DNA of 64,000 nt from Planctomicrobium piriforme (GCA_945861585.1 CAMAVC010000001.1:131947-195946); one strand, 5' to 3'; positions 9,530 through 18,455 are shown, counted from the first letter of the stretch. Translations and numbers: made by a program. The notes: generated by a model not told the origin, from the sequence alone.

Positions 9530-10810
9530 TTGCAGACAGCCGGGGTTCTGCTGCCGAAACAGTGCGATATCCTGGTCGTAGGAGCAGGTGCGGCCGGGCT
9601 GTTCGCGGCCACCTGGGCGGGCCGGGCCGCCCGTGACGCCGGTAGGCCAACCTCGATCGTCGCCGTCGATGGCGCGAAGAAACTCGGGGCCAAGATCCTC
9701 GTGGCTGGCGGCGGCCGCTGCAACGTCACGCACTGGCGTGTGACCGAGGCCGACTACGCCGGCAGCACGCCACCTGCGATCCGCAAGGTGCTCGGCCGAT
9801 TCACCGTCGATGACACGGTGCAGTTTTTCCGCGCGTGCGGTGTCGAGTTCAAGCGCGAGGACACCGGCAAACTGTTTCCCACCACCGACTCGGCACGCAC
9901 GGTGCTGGATGCCCTCGTTGCGGCGGCGACGCGGGCGGGAGCCACGCTCGAACATCCGGCCCGCGTCGAGGGGATCGAGCACGCGGGCAACGGCTTCCTC
10001 GTCGCCACCTCCGCGGGTCCGATCGAAGCTGCCCGCGTGATCCTCTGCACGGGCGGCAAATCGTTGCCGAAATCGGGCTCCGACGGCGCGGGCTTCGCGA
10101 TCGCCACGTCGCTCGGCCACTCGCTCACCGCGCCGATCGTGCCTGCGCTCGTGCCGCTCGTCGTGCCGGGTGAGCATTGGATCCGGGGGTTGTCCGGCCT
10201 CACGCTCCGTGCCGAGATGGTGCTGCTCGCGCCGACGGGCAAACGGCTGCGGTCGTTCACCGGGAGCACGCTCTGCACGCACACGGGGCTTTCGGGCCCG
10301 GCCGTGCTCGATGTCAGCCGCCACTGGCTGGTCGAGCGCGAGCGCGAGCGCGGTGTGCGGCTGGCGATCAACTGGCTCCCGGACATGTCGGCCGACGCCG
10401 TCGACAAGCTCCTGCAGGGTGCGGCTGGTCGTGGGCCGCTCGCCGTGCTTCGCGAGCACCTGCCCGAGCGGCTGGTGCGTCAGCTCTGTGAACTCGCCGG
10501 CGCGGCGGTTGCCGGTGATGTGCCGCGGGATGTCCGGCGCAGGCTCGTGCAGTGTGTGACCGGCCTCGAGCTCGACATCGTGGGCGACCGAGGATTCACC
10601 GTCGCCGAGGCCACTGCCGGCGGTGTGCCGCTCGCCGAAGTGCGGCTCGAGACGATGGAGAGCCGCGTCTGCCCGGGGTTGTTCTTCGCCGGCGAGGTGC
10701 TCGACGTCGACGGCCGGATCGGTGGCTTCAACTTTCAGTGGGCGTGGGCGAGCGGGTATGTCGCCGGGTCCGCCGCCGCTGCCGGGCGGGGCGATTCCCA
10801 GACTTCGTAG
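9530..10810 (+). CDS. NAD(P)/FAD-dependent oxidoreductase of the BaiN/HI0933 family
   Basis: A flavoprotein of about 426 aa. The dinucleotide-binding motif CDILVVGAGAAGLFAATWAG lies at the N-terminus. The family signatures GAKILVAGGGRCNVTH, KREDTGKLFPTTDSARTVLDAL, ILCTGGKSLPKSGSDGAGFAIA and the C-terminal GEVLDVDGRIGGFNFQWAWASGYVAG are all present. Members reduce or act on diverse substrates (BaiN is linked to bile-acid dehydroxylation), but the role of most is unknown. The track begins at 9353 with about 59 residues that run into the divergent cytochrome gene. The TTG at 9530, nine bases after an AGACAGG-like SD, is my best start, and an internal CTG is the alternative. Its last 76 bases overlap the convergent GT9 gene. 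Confidence 0.85.
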   Translation: MQTAGVLLPKQCDILVVGAGAAGLFAATWAGRAARDAGRPTSIVAVDGAKKLGAKILVAGGGRCNVTHWRVTEADYAGSTPPAIRKVLGRFTVDDTVQFFRACGVEFKREDTGKLFPTTDSARTVLDALVAAATRAGATLEHPARVEGIEHAGNGFLVATSAGPIEAARVILCTGGKSLPKSGSDGAGFAIATSLGHSLTAPIVPALVPLVVPGEHWIRGLSGLTLRAEMVLLAPTGKRLRSFTGSTLCTHTGLSGPAVLDVSRHWLVERERERGVRLAINWLPDMSADAVDKLLQGAAGRGPLAVLREHLPERLVRQLCELAGAAVAGDVPRDVRRRLVQCVTGLELDIVGDRGFTVAEATAGGVPLAEVRLETMESRVCPGLFFAGEVLDVDGRIGGFNFQWAWASGYVAGSAAAAGRGDSQTS

Positions 10811-11949
10811 CGGCTCGCGCCGCGGCGCAGATCGACCACTCGAAGCGGCGCCGGTGCCGAGCCCGCGCATCGCGGTTGCGTGAGGAGCCGATCCACGGCC
10901 TCCATGACGCGTTCGCTCGACAAGGCCTTCATGGAGGCAGTTTCGGGATTCCAGGGCAGCCTCTGCCCGGTGCGCTGTCGGGTAACGCGGCCCCGGCGGG
11001 CTGTCTCGGCCTTCACGACCTCGCTTGCGGTCCTCCAGGGATGCCAGCGATTCGGGTCGGTCGGGCCGGCGAGCACGACCACGGGCACGCCGTTCGCGGC
11101 CGCGATATGGTTGAGCCCCGAGTCGACGCCCAGGCACAGATCCATGCGGGAAAGCAGCCCGCCCACATCGCAGAGCGACACCGTCGCCGAATGGTCGTGC
11201 ACGTGCGGAGCCGAACGTGTGGCGATGAGCCGCTGGAGCGCGTCGTGGACGAGCCGATCAGCAGGCCCGCCACAGAGAAACACCTCGCAGCCCCGATCGG
11301 CCACGAGCCAATCGATGATCCGGGCAAACCGATCGAGGGGCCACAGTCTGTGTTCGTCGGTCGACTGAGGTGCGACGAACACCTTCGGCCGTTCGGCGGC
11401 GACGCCGGTCATCAGGGCGTCGGCCTTGGCGATGGAGTCGGCGGTGTTCCAGGTTTCGTTGTGGCCGTCATCGATGGCGAGTCCCTCGCACCGCAAGAGA
11501 TCGAGGAACAGCTCGGCCTGATGCCGATGGGGTACCACGGGCACCTGCCGCGAGAGCAGACTCGATCCGATCGAGCGAAAGCCCACCCGCCACGGAATGC
11601 CTGCGAGCCAGGCGAGCAGGCAGCTCGAGAGCGATCGCTTGAGCAGGTAGACCCTGTCATAGCGGCGCGAGCGAATCCAGCGGGCATTCTCCATGACGTT
11701 GCTGAGCGACCCGCGCACCACACGGCCCCTCCGGGGCGGCCTCCGCCAGGGGAGCCGTTCATCGATATACGGGCAGTCGGCCAGGAGCGAGTCCGACCCC
11801 GACTCGCTGAGCACGTCGATCACGGCGTGCGGAAAGTTCCGCCTCAGATTCCGCAGAAACGGCACCGCGAGCATCGTGTCGCCGATGAAGCGATTGCGCA
11901 CCACGAGAATGCGCCGCGGCTCGGAGGATGCTGGGACGAAAGCAGGCAT
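10735..11949 (-). CDS. Glycosyltransferase family 9 (heptosyltransferase-like)
   Basis: A GT9 protein of about 404 aa, a family that transfers heptose or other sugars from ADP/NDP donors during lipopolysaccharide core assembly. The N-terminal motif RRILVVRNRFIGDTMLAVPFLRNLRRNFPHAVIDVL is typical. The C-terminal Rossmann half has VAPQSTDEHRLWPLDRFARIIDWLV, CEVFLCGGPADRL, and the donor-site block DLCLGVDSGLNHIAAANGVPVVVLAGPTDPNRW. It directly follows the bamA-like gene: the in-frame GTG at 11964 abuts the bamA TAA, and ATG 11949 was preferred. This context points to outer-membrane biogenesis. The 3' end overlaps the convergent flavoprotein gene by 76 bases; its last residues (RPAAAADPATYPLAHAH) come from the overlap and may be a non-conserved extension. 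Confidence 0.88.
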   Translation of the reverse strand: MPAFVPASSEPRRILVVRNRFIGDTMLAVPFLRNLRRNFPHAVIDVLSESGSDSLLADCPYIDERLPWRRPPRRGRVVRGSLSNVMENARWIRSRRYDRVYLLKRSLSSCLLAWLAGIPWRVGFRSIGSSLLSRQVPVVPHRHQAELFLDLLRCEGLAIDDGHNETWNTADSIAKADALMTGVAAERPKVFVAPQSTDEHRLWPLDRFARIIDWLVADRGCEVFLCGGPADRLVHDALQRLIATRSAPHVHDHSATVSLCDVGGLLSRMDLCLGVDSGLNHIAAANGVPVVVLAGPTDPNRWHPWRTASEVVKAETARRGRVTRQRTGQRLPWNPETASMKALSSERVMEAVDRLLTQPRCAGSAPAPLRVVDLRRGASRYEVWESPRPAAAADPATYPLAHAH

Positions 11950-11964
11950 GACGGGCACTGGCAC

Positions 11965-14900
11965 TTAGCGGGCGAAGCCGACGAAGAAGCTAAACAGCTG
12001 CTGGCTGTCGTACGGGGCGTAGGCGATCGGGACGGCGAAGTCGAGCGCGATCGGGGCCGGACCCATCGCCGGCAGCGTGATGCGGAGGCCGACACCGGGC
12101 GCCACCCGCATCTGATTGATCGCGACGTTCGACTCGACGGTGCCGAAGTCGGTGAACACCACTCCGCGGAGCGTGTCGTCGGCCGTGATCGGAAACAGGT
12201 ACTCGATCGTATTGAGCCACTGGAACGGGCCGCCGATGATCGCGGCGTCTTGCCCAGGCTGCGGCGAGGTGCCGGCGACGGTCTGCCGGGGACTCGCCCC
12301 ACGGAACGCGAAGCCGCGGAGGGTGTTGTAGCCACCGGCGTAGAAGTTGTCGTACGCGGGCGTGTCGGGGCCCGACATGCCGAGCACCGAGCCGATCGAG
12401 AGCACGTGGCGGCCCGAGCCGTCGGCCCGCTCGCTCAGGAGAAAGTATTGCCGTCCCTCGAGGATGCCGCGCGGATAGACGAAGGTGCCGATCACCTGCT
12501 CGAATTCGAATGTCGCCAGATGGCCCTGCGTGGGCAGGAACGGGCTGTCACGGGTGTCGTGAATGAGCCCGCCCGAGAAGCCATACACCGCGTTCGTGCC
12601 GAGCATGTTGTTGACGGCCGGGGTGAGCAGCCGCGGATTGAACACGTCGACGCTCTCGCCCCGGAAGCCACCGTTGATCGACAGATCGGGAGCGAATTGA
12701 AACTGGTAGCCGAGGCCGACGCGGCCGCCGACGCGGGCCTCGGCCCAGTCGTAGAAGAACCGAGTGTAGTAGGACGCACTCGTGGACAGACCGATCCGCG
12801 TGTCGAAGAGATACGGCTCCTGGAACGTGGCGGTGTAGCGTTGGAGCTGCGTGCCCGGTGCGGCCTCGAGGCGGAACCGCTGCCCGGCCCCGCGGAACGC
12901 CGTACCGTTTTTGATATCGTCCCAGCTCTGGGGGAGCCGGAAGAGGTCGAAGTTTTGCTCGTCGACCACGATGTTGCCGACGAGGCCGGCGTTGGAGTTG
13001 ACGCCGGCACCGATCATCAGGCGGCCGGTCTGCGTCTCTTCGGCGTCGACGTCGACGATCACGTAGGGCTCGCTGCCAGGAAACACCTGCAGTGGCTGAT
13101 CGCCGCCGAAGTTCGGCACCATGCCGGGCTGGGCCACCATGCCCGGTTGGCCGAAGGGCTGACCGGGGAAGGGCTGGACCATGCCGGGCTGGGCGCCGGG
13201 TGCGAACCCCGGCTGGAATCCGCCGGGAGGCACGGCCTGCGGAAGCCCCGGCGGAGGCGCCATCGGCTGCTGTGCCACGTAGACCGGCGGTTGCACGGGC
13301 GGGGGGGGTGCGACGGTGCGCGAGTAGTCGAGCGCCTCGGGACCCGCCGGGGCGAGCGGAGCGCCGCCCCAGCCTTGCGCCGGGGCCGGCTGCTGCTGGA
13401 CGAACGGCTGCGGGCTTTGGCCGCGCCAGACGGTGCCGGCGACGCTGCCGGGAGCAGTCTGGCGGGGCGGCTGTGCCTGCGGCGCGGGGGTGCCGGCCGG
13501 CGCGGGTGCCGGCTGCACGCCGGTGCCGGCCTCAAGCATTTTGCCTTCGAGCACCAGGTCGATCACGGCGTCGTCGGACGAGGCGGGATCGGGGCTCTGG
13601 CCGCGGAACCCCGGCTGGCTCGGATCGCGGGCGATCTGTTCGTTGGCGTCTGCCGCGTTCTCGGGCTTGCTGAACACGATCCGCGGGCCCTCTCCCTTGG
13701 CCGCATCGGCGAGGAACAGGCTGCTCGACTTCAGCCGGCGCTCGTCGTCGCGCAGTTTGCGGATGTCGAGGATGTCACCCGGCCGCAGCGAAAGGCGATT
13801 GAGCACCGTGCTGTGCTTGGTGTGCGGGTGGTCGCCGCGGATGCGCACGTTGATCTTGCCGACGCGATACCGCTGCCCTTCGGTGACATTGTAGACGAGG
13901 TCGAGCTGGCCGGGCTCCTCGAGAAACCGTGGATCGGCCCGAATGTCTGCGAACACGAAGCCCCGGCCGCCGTAGATGTCGCGGATCAGACCGAGATCGA
14001 GATCCATCTTCGTCTGATTGAACGGCTCTCCGCTCTTGAGCTTGAGTTCGCGCGCGAGAAACTCACCCTTGAACTTGCTGTTGCCGATGAACGAAATGTT
14101 GCGCACGGAGTACCGCGGGCCCTCGTTGATCACGAACGTGAGCAGCGTCCAGTCCTTGCCCGCCCCGTGCACCACTTCGAGCTCACGGCCCACCTTCGCC
14201 TGGAAGAATCCGAGGCTGCGGTAGTACGCCGTGAGGGCGTCGACGTCGGCATCGATCTTCTCCCGGTCGACGTCACCGCCGAGCAGCCAGAAGACGCCCG
14301 GCTTCGACTTGATCTGGGTGAGCAGGCGGGCGTCGCTGGCGATCGAGTTGCCGACAAATCCGGTCCACAGCGACTTGCGGCTCCGGCCCTCGTCGATCAG
14401 GAACACCGCGCCTTTGTCGCCCGGCTTGCTGCCCTCGACCGTCGAGACGCGGGCCGCGTCGTAGCCCTTCTCGTGATAGAACGCCTCGATCCGCCGGCGG
14501 GCCTCCTCGACGACATACGGGTCCATCGAGTCCCCGACATCGATCTCGGCCTTCTTTCGCAGCGTGCGGGAGGTGACCTTCTCGTTGCCGACATACTTCA
14601 CGTAACGGAGCATCGGTCGCTCCACCACCTGAAAGATCACGACCACGCCCTCTTTCACCCGCACGTACTTCGGGTGCACGTCGACGAACTTCCGCGAGCG
14701 GTGCAGGGTGCGCACGTCCTCCTCGATCGCCTGGGCGTCGAAGATCTGCCCGGCGCGGGTCACGAGCTTGGGCAGCTTCGAAACCTCCGTGGCGTGATTC
14801 CCCTCGATTCGCACCTCGACGATGCGGTTGGCCTCGTCGACGGGTGGTGTTGCCGCGGGGAGCGGCTGGGGGGTCGGAGGGCCAGCCACGGGCGTCATTC

Positions 14901-15024
14901 CCGCGCCGGGAAGCGGGCCCGGTGCCTGCGCATGCGACCACGTCGGCGCAGCGGCCAGGGCCAGCGCGAGGCACTGCGGCCAGGTCAGGGTGCGAAGGGC
15001 GGAGGTGACCGCGCGAAATGTCAT
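11965..15024 (-). CDS. bamA: BamA/Omp85-type outer membrane assembly protein with proline-rich insertion
   Basis: A 1019-aa BamA-family protein that would fold beta-barrel proteins into the outer membrane. A signal peptide (CLALALAAAPTWSHAQA) precedes POTRA-like repeats with recognisable turns: IVEVRIEGNHATEVSKL, VVVIFQVVERPMLRYVKYVGNEKVTSRTLRKKA, FVINEGPRYSVRNISFIGNSKFKGEFL and YNVTEGQRYRVGKINVRIRGDHPHT. The C-terminal surface-antigen barrel starts at GRLMIGAGVNSNAGLVGN. It includes FYAGGYNTLRGFAFRGASPR, close to the conserved loop-6 (V/I)RGF motif (here LRGF), and ends in the aromatic FSFFVGFAR. About 150 Pro/Gln/Gly-rich residues (roughly 497-648, with repeated PGMV/QPG units) interrupt the last POTRA before its final strand. 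The start at 15024 removes 19 residues of the track ORF. The GT9 gene follows directly. Confidence 0.9.
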   Translation of the reverse strand: MTFRAVTSALRTLTWPQCLALALAAAPTWSHAQAPGPLPGAGMTPVAGPPTPQPLPAATPPVDEANRIVEVRIEGNHATEVSKLPKLVTRAGQIFDAQAIEEDVRTLHRSRKFVDVHPKYVRVKEGVVVIFQVVERPMLRYVKYVGNEKVTSRTLRKKAEIDVGDSMDPYVVEEARRRIEAFYHEKGYDAARVSTVEGSKPGDKGAVFLIDEGRSRKSLWTGFVGNSIASDARLLTQIKSKPGVFWLLGGDVDREKIDADVDALTAYYRSLGFFQAKVGRELEVVHGAGKDWTLLTFVINEGPRYSVRNISFIGNSKFKGEFLARELKLKSGEPFNQTKMDLDLGLIRDIYGGRGFVFADIRADPRFLEEPGQLDLVYNVTEGQRYRVGKINVRIRGDHPHTKHSTVLNRLSLRPGDILDIRKLRDDERRLKSSSLFLADAAKGEGPRIVFSKPENAADANEQIARDPSQPGFRGQSPDPASSDDAVIDLVLEGKMLEAGTGVQPAPAPAGTPAPQAQPPRQTAPGSVAGTVWRGQSPQPFVQQQPAPAQGWGGAPLAPAGPEALDYSRTVAPPPPVQPPVYVAQQPMAPPPGLPQAVPPGGFQPGFAPGAQPGMVQPFPGQPFGQPGMVAQPGMVPNFGGDQPLQVFPGSEPYVIVDVDAEETQTGRLMIGAGVNSNAGLVGNIVVDEQNFDLFRLPQSWDDIKNGTAFRGAGQRFRLEAAPGTQLQRYTATFQEPYLFDTRIGLSTSASYYTRFFYDWAEARVGGRVGLGYQFQFAPDLSINGGFRGESVDVFNPRLLTPAVNNMLGTNAVYGFSGGLIHDTRDSPFLPTQGHLATFEFEQVIGTFVYPRGILEGRQYFLLSERADGSGRHVLSIGSVLGMSGPDTPAYDNFYAGGYNTLRGFAFRGASPRQTVAGTSPQPGQDAAIIGGPFQWLNTIEYLFPITADDTLRGVVFTDFGTVESNVAINQMRVAPGVGLRITLPAMGPAPIALDFAVPIAYAPYDSQQLFSFFVGFAR

Positions 15025-15301
15025 CGACGATCCCGTGGAAGGGCGGGCACAAGGGCGGGGAGGAATACCGGCAGACTGCATTCAGCCACAAGGCGAAAAC
15101 ACGCAGTTCGATTGGCCCTCGATTCCGAGCGGGTTTCGCGTCTCCGTCCGCGTTCGAAATACCCACGCCCCTCCCCTTCCACCGGCTGTGTGGCGCGCGG
15201 CGCTGCTTGACTGGCCCCGTGAAACCCCGATACTTTTCTCTATTCTGCCCGGTTTTCCGCGTGGTTCACGCACGGCGTTCCCCAAGCACCCGGCTTTGCC
15301 C

Positions 15302-16462
15302 ATGCGGCCCATGGTGATCGATCTGCGGAAGACCGACGACCCGCGTGACGTCGTTCATCGGGCTGTCCAAATGCTGGCCGAGGGGCGGGCCGTCGCCTTT
15401 CCGACCGAGACCGACTACGTGATCGCCGCGAGCATTCGCGACGCTGCCGCGGTCGAGCGGCTCGTCGGGCTCGCGCCTGAGCGTGCCGGCGAGCCACGCC
15501 TCGCGCTGGCTCTCAAAAGCGCCGACGAGGCACTCGACTGGGCGCCCAGGCTGAGCCCGATAGGCCAGCGCATCGCGCGCCGGTGCTGGCCTGGGCCGGT
15601 GGCCATCCTGGTGGCCGACGACCATCCCGACAGTCTCGTTCACCGCCTGCCCGACGCGGCCCGACTGGCGATCGTCGGCACGGGACGGCTCCGGCTCCGT
15701 GTGCCCGGTCATCCCATGCTCGCCGACTGCATGCGGATGCTGGCCGGGCCCGTGGTGCTCGCCGAACCCGGCGGTGACGGTGGATCCGTCGCCGTCACCG
15801 CCGAGGAAATTGCCGCCAGAGGCGGTGATCAGGTGGCGCTCGTCATCGACGATGGAAGATCACGGTACGCCCAGCCCGCCTCCACGATCGAGGTCGACGA
15901 ACACGACTTCCGCATCGTGCACCCGGGGATCGTCTCGCAGGAGACGTTGCGCCGGCTCTCGAGCCTGATGGTGCTGTTCGTGTGCACGGGGAACACCTGC
16001 CGCAGCCCGATGGCAGAGACGATCTTCAAGCAGCTCGCCGCCGAGCGGCTCGGCTGTCGACCGGATGAACTCGAACGCGCGGGCATCGTGGTCGCGAGTG
16101 CCGGGATCGCCGCCTGGGGGGGCGGTGCCGCCAGCGTTGGAGCAGTCGAGGCGATGCGCGACTGCGGCGCTGATCTCTCGGGCCACGAGAGCCAGCCGGT
16201 CACCGACACGCTCGTGCGGCAGGCCGACATCATCTGGACGATGACCGCATCGCACCGGGCGGCGATCATCGCCCAATACCCGGAAGCTGGTGGCCGCACC
16301 GCCGTGCTCTCGCCCGACCGGGTCGACGTGATCGACCCGATCGGCGGTCCTGTGGCGACCTACCGCACGTGCGCCGAGCAAATCCGGCAGCACTTGATCG
16401 CCAGGCTCACTACAATTCAATTGCCTGTTCGGCAACCGCCGGCCTCGAAGCCGGCGGTGTGA
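15302..16462 (+). CDS. Fusion: YrdC/TsaC-like domain plus YwlE-type protein-arginine phosphatase domain
   Basis: A 386-aa two-domain protein. Residues 1-220 resemble the YrdC/Sua5/TsaC fold (GRAVAFPTETDYVIAAS, RRCWPGPVAILVADD, LRLRVPGHPMLADCM, PASTIEVDEHDFRIVHPG). It lacks the KxR and SxN nucleotide/bicarbonate motifs of active TsaC: LAPERAGEPRLAL and LAEPGGDGG stand in their places. Residues 222-375 are a low-molecular-weight phosphatase domain with P-loop VCTGNTCRSPMAE (C-x5-R) and general-acid loop VIDPIGG. The Thr inside CTGNTCR matches Bacillus YwlE, where it selects phospho-arginine over phospho-tyrosine; tyrosine enzymes usually have Ile. The next gene, 24 bases on, is rpiB, echoing the Bacillus ywlC-ywlE-ywlF order. 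The C-terminus (PPASKPAV) is encoded by a hairpin repeat. Confidence 0.85.
   Translation: MRPMVIDLRKTDDPRDVVHRAVQMLAEGRAVAFPTETDYVIAASIRDAAAVERLVGLAPERAGEPRLALALKSADEALDWAPRLSPIGQRIARRCWPGPVAILVADDHPDSLVHRLPDAARLAIVGTGRLRLRVPGHPMLADCMRMLAGPVVLAEPGGDGGSVAVTAEEIAARGGDQVALVIDDGRSRYAQPASTIEVDEHDFRIVHPGIVSQETLRRLSSLMVLFVCTGNTCRSPMAETIFKQLAAERLGCRPDELERAGIVVASAGIAAWGGGAASVGAVEAMRDCGADLSGHESQPVTDTLVRQADIIWTMTASHRAAIIAQYPEAGGRTAVLSPDRVDVIDPIGGPVATYRTCAEQIRQHLIARLTTIQLPVRQPPASKPAV
16435..16458. repeat. Perfect 9-bp inverted repeat (REP-like hairpin) at end of the YrdC-phosphatase gene
   Basis: The arms ACCGCCGGC and GCCGGCGGT flank the six-base loop CTCGAA. The element overlaps the last codons of the fusion gene and ends two bases before its stop. 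The right part, TCGAAGCCGGCGGT, recurs at 16969-16982 downstream of rpiB, which suggests a dispersed repeat family. It could act as a weak attenuator or mRNA stabiliser before rpiB, but there is no T-run, so an intrinsic terminator is unlikely. Confidence 0.6.
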
Positions 16463-16486
16463 TTTCTGTGATGCATGGAGCGATTG

Positions 16487-16933
16487 ATGCGGATTGCCAT
16501 CGGAAGTGACCACAGGGGCGTCGCCGCCCGCCAACGGATCATCGGGCTGCTCGAGCACATGGGGCACGAGGTGCTCGACTGCGGCAGCCACGGCACCGAC
16601 GCGGTCGATTACCCGGACATCGCGGCTGACGTCGCCGGCCGTGTGAGCGCCGGCACGGTCGACAGGGGTATCCTCCTGTGCTGCACCGGCGTCGGCATGG
16701 CGATCGCCGCCAACAAGTTGCCCGGTGTCCGCGCCGCCACCTGCCACGACGAGGTGACGGCCGAGATGAGCCGCCGCCACAATGATCTCAACGTCCTCTG
16801 CCTCTCGGCCGAACTCCTCGGGCCCGAGCTGCAGGACAAGATGCTGCGCACCTGGCTCGACACGCCCTTCGAGGGCGGCCGCCACGCCCGCCGCGTCGCC
16901 AAGATCACAGCCCTCGAGCCCGACTGCACGTAG
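16487..16933 (+). CDS. rpiB: Ribose-5-phosphate isomerase B
   Basis: A 148-aa RpiB/LacAB-family isomerase interconverting ribose-5-phosphate and ribulose-5-phosphate in the pentose phosphate pathway. It begins MRIAIGSDHRGVAARQRI, the canonical N-terminus. The motifs VDYPDIAADVA, the active-site Cys segment GILLCCTGVGMAIAANK, and RRHNDLNVLCLSAELLG are all present and the length is normal. The track start (16475, MERLMRIAI) adds four residues; the ATG at 16487 matches the family. It sits 24 bases after the YrdC-phosphatase fusion on the same strand and is probably co-transcribed. Confidence 0.95.
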   Translation: MRIAIGSDHRGVAARQRIIGLLEHMGHEVLDCGSHGTDAVDYPDIAADVAGRVSAGTVDRGILLCCTGVGMAIAANKLPGVRAATCHDEVTAEMSRRHNDLNVLCLSAELLGPELQDKMLRTWLDTPFEGGRHARRVAKITALEPDCT

Positions 16934-17321
16934 GACGGGCTTCATTCTCAACTCGCCCAACCCGGCGTCGAAGCCGGCGGTACGCTGCTCCATCGCCGAG
17001 GGCGATCGCTAGTCCAGTCTCAACTGTGATGGTGCGCTTGGTGTAAGCCGCGTATCTGCCCGTCGGCTCTTCCGCATCGCACCGACCGTCTCCACCGCCT
17101 CGCCTTTCCCGTTGAGGAGGTTTCGGGCTCCCCGTGTCCCGGGAGCCGGCGTATTTGACCAGCGCAGCCATGGATGGCGCAGTGCAGGCAAATCCGAGTG
17201 AGCGGAGGCCTGGAGGGCCGGAGAGAACGTCCGGCGATGGGATATGGGGAGCCTGAAACCGGCGCCTCATATGCCTCGCGCGAGTAAGCAACGACAGGCT
17301 CAAGCCTGTCCTACGGCGGCG
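16934..17321. other. Gene-free stretch with two dispersed repeat copies
   Basis: This 388-base gap lies between convergent rpiB and the Gfo/Idh/MocA gene. It contains a second copy of the TCGAAGCCGGCGGT element (16969-16982; locally CCGGC-GTCGAA-GCCGG) and a perfect hairpin at 17293-17310. The minus ORF at 16905-17303 in the track is Arg-rich, overlaps rpiB and has no recognisable domain, so I do not call a gene here. Confidence 0.6.
17293..17310. terminator. Perfect hairpin between convergent genes (terminator or repeat-derived)
   Basis: GACAGGCT-CA-AGCCTGTC is a perfect 8-bp inverted repeat 12 bases beyond the stop of the minus-strand Gfo/Idh/MocA gene. It is followed on the plus strand by CTACGG. 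The position suits a bidirectional transcription end, but a T-run is lacking. I recall a very similar sequence (ACAGGCTTGAGCCTGT) as a common dispersed repeat in planctomycete genomes, so it may be a repeat unit that acts as a terminator. Confidence 0.45.
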
Positions 17322-18455
17322 TCACACCTTGACCCACTGGTGGCTCTTGGCGCTCGCGAGCACCGCGTCGCAGACCTTCTGGGTTTCGAGGGCGTCGCGG
17401 AACGTGGGGTGGGCGGGCTTCTTCTTGGCGTAGGCGTCGAGGAAGTCGGCCACCTGGTGCACGAAGGAGTGCTCGTAGCCGATCGCGAGGCCCGGCACCC
17501 ACCACTTGTCCATGTAGGGGTGATCGCCGTCGGTCACGTGCACGCTCTTCCAGCCCCGCATCGGGCCTTCGTCTCGGTAGTCGAACACCTGCAGCCGGTG
17601 GAGATCGTGGAGATCCCACTTGAGGCTCATGTTTTCGCCATTGATCTCGAACGTGTAGAGGGCCTTGTGGCCGCGGGCGTAGCGGGTGCTCTCGAAGAGG
17701 CCGAGCGAGCCGTTCTGGAAGTGGCAGAGAAACGAGCAGGCGTCGTCGATCGTCACTTTCTCCATCTTGCCGGTGAGCTGGTGCTTCCGTTCCTTGACGA
17801 ACGTCTCGGTCATCGCCGTGACGTCGGTGACGAGGCCGTTGAGCCAGAGTGCCGTGTCGATGCAGTGGGCGAGGAGGTCGCCCGTCACGCCGCTGCCGGC
17901 GGCTGCCGAGTCGAGCCGCCAGAGGGCCGCCCCGCCCTGCGGGAGGTCGGCGTTGATCGTCCAGTCCTGGAGGAACTCGGCACGGTAATGGAAGATACGC
18001 CCGAGTTTGCCGGAGTCGATGATCTGCTTGGCGAACGTGACGGCCGGGATGCGGCGGTAGTTGTACCAGACCATGTTCGGCACGCCGGCCTTCTCGACGG
18101 CCTGGCACATCGTCTCGCCTTCGGCCGCGTCCATGGAGAGCGGCTTCTCGCAGAGGATCGCTTTGCCGTGCTTCGCCGCCTCGATCGCAATCTCGGCATG
18201 GAGGTTGTTCGGTGTGCAGATGTCGATCGCGTCGATGTCGTCGGCGGCCACGAGCTTCCGCCAGTCGGTCTCGACCCGCTTGTAGCCCCAGCGGTCGGCG
18301 AAGGCTTTGGCTTTCTCGGCGTCGCGGGCAGCCACGGCTTGCAGGACGGGGAGGTATTCGAGGTCGAAGAAGTCCTTGACGCGGTTGTAGCCATTGGAGT
18401 GGGCGCGGCCCATGAAGCCGTAGCCGATCATGCCGATGCGGAGGGGTTTTGCCAT
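17322..18455 (-). CDS. Gfo/Idh/MocA family oxidoreductase
   Basis: A 377-aa NAD(P)-dependent sugar or inositol dehydrogenase-type protein. The Rossmann motif [19 protein letters not shown] is at the N-terminus. The signature [15 protein letters not shown] carries the family Glu-Lys-Pro, with the Lys in the active site. The C-terminal alpha/beta sheet domain contains [16 protein letters not shown] and [19 protein letters not shown]. No signal peptide or Tat leader is seen, so it is cytoplasmic, unlike many planctomycete paralogues. It lies 137 bases downstream of the TIM-barrel isomerase gene on the same strand, which together with the cupin gene suggests one sugar-conversion unit. The exact substrate cannot be read from sequence. 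Confidence 0.93.
   Translation of the reverse strand: MAKPLRIGMIGYGFMGRAHSNGYNRVKDFFDLEYLPVLQAVAARDAEKAKAFADRWGYKRVETDWRKLVAADDIDAIDICTPNNLHAEIAIEAAKHGKAILCEKPLSMDAAEGETMCQAVEKAGVPNMVWYNYRRIPAVTFAKQIIDSGKLGRIFHYRAEFLQDWTINADLPQGGAALWRLDSAAAGSGVTGDLLAHCIDTALWLNGLVTDVTAMTETFVKERKHQLTGKMEKVTIDDACSFLCHFQNGSLGLFESTRYARGHKALYTFEINGENMSLKWDLHDLHRLQVFDYRDEGPMRGWKSVHVTDGDHPYMDKWWVPGLAIGYEHSFVHQVADFLDAYAKKKPAHPTFRDALETQKVCDAVLASAKSHQWVKV

Noticed and set aside
10552-15210. 1552-aa plus-strand ORF
   Set aside because: Antisense shadow of the bamA-like and GT9 genes; the translation is Arg/His/Val-rich without domains while the minus strand has clear motifs.
16905-17303. 132-aa minus ORF between rpiB and Gfo/Idh/MocA
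   Set aside because: Overlaps rpiB, has no SD or domain, and covers repeat elements.
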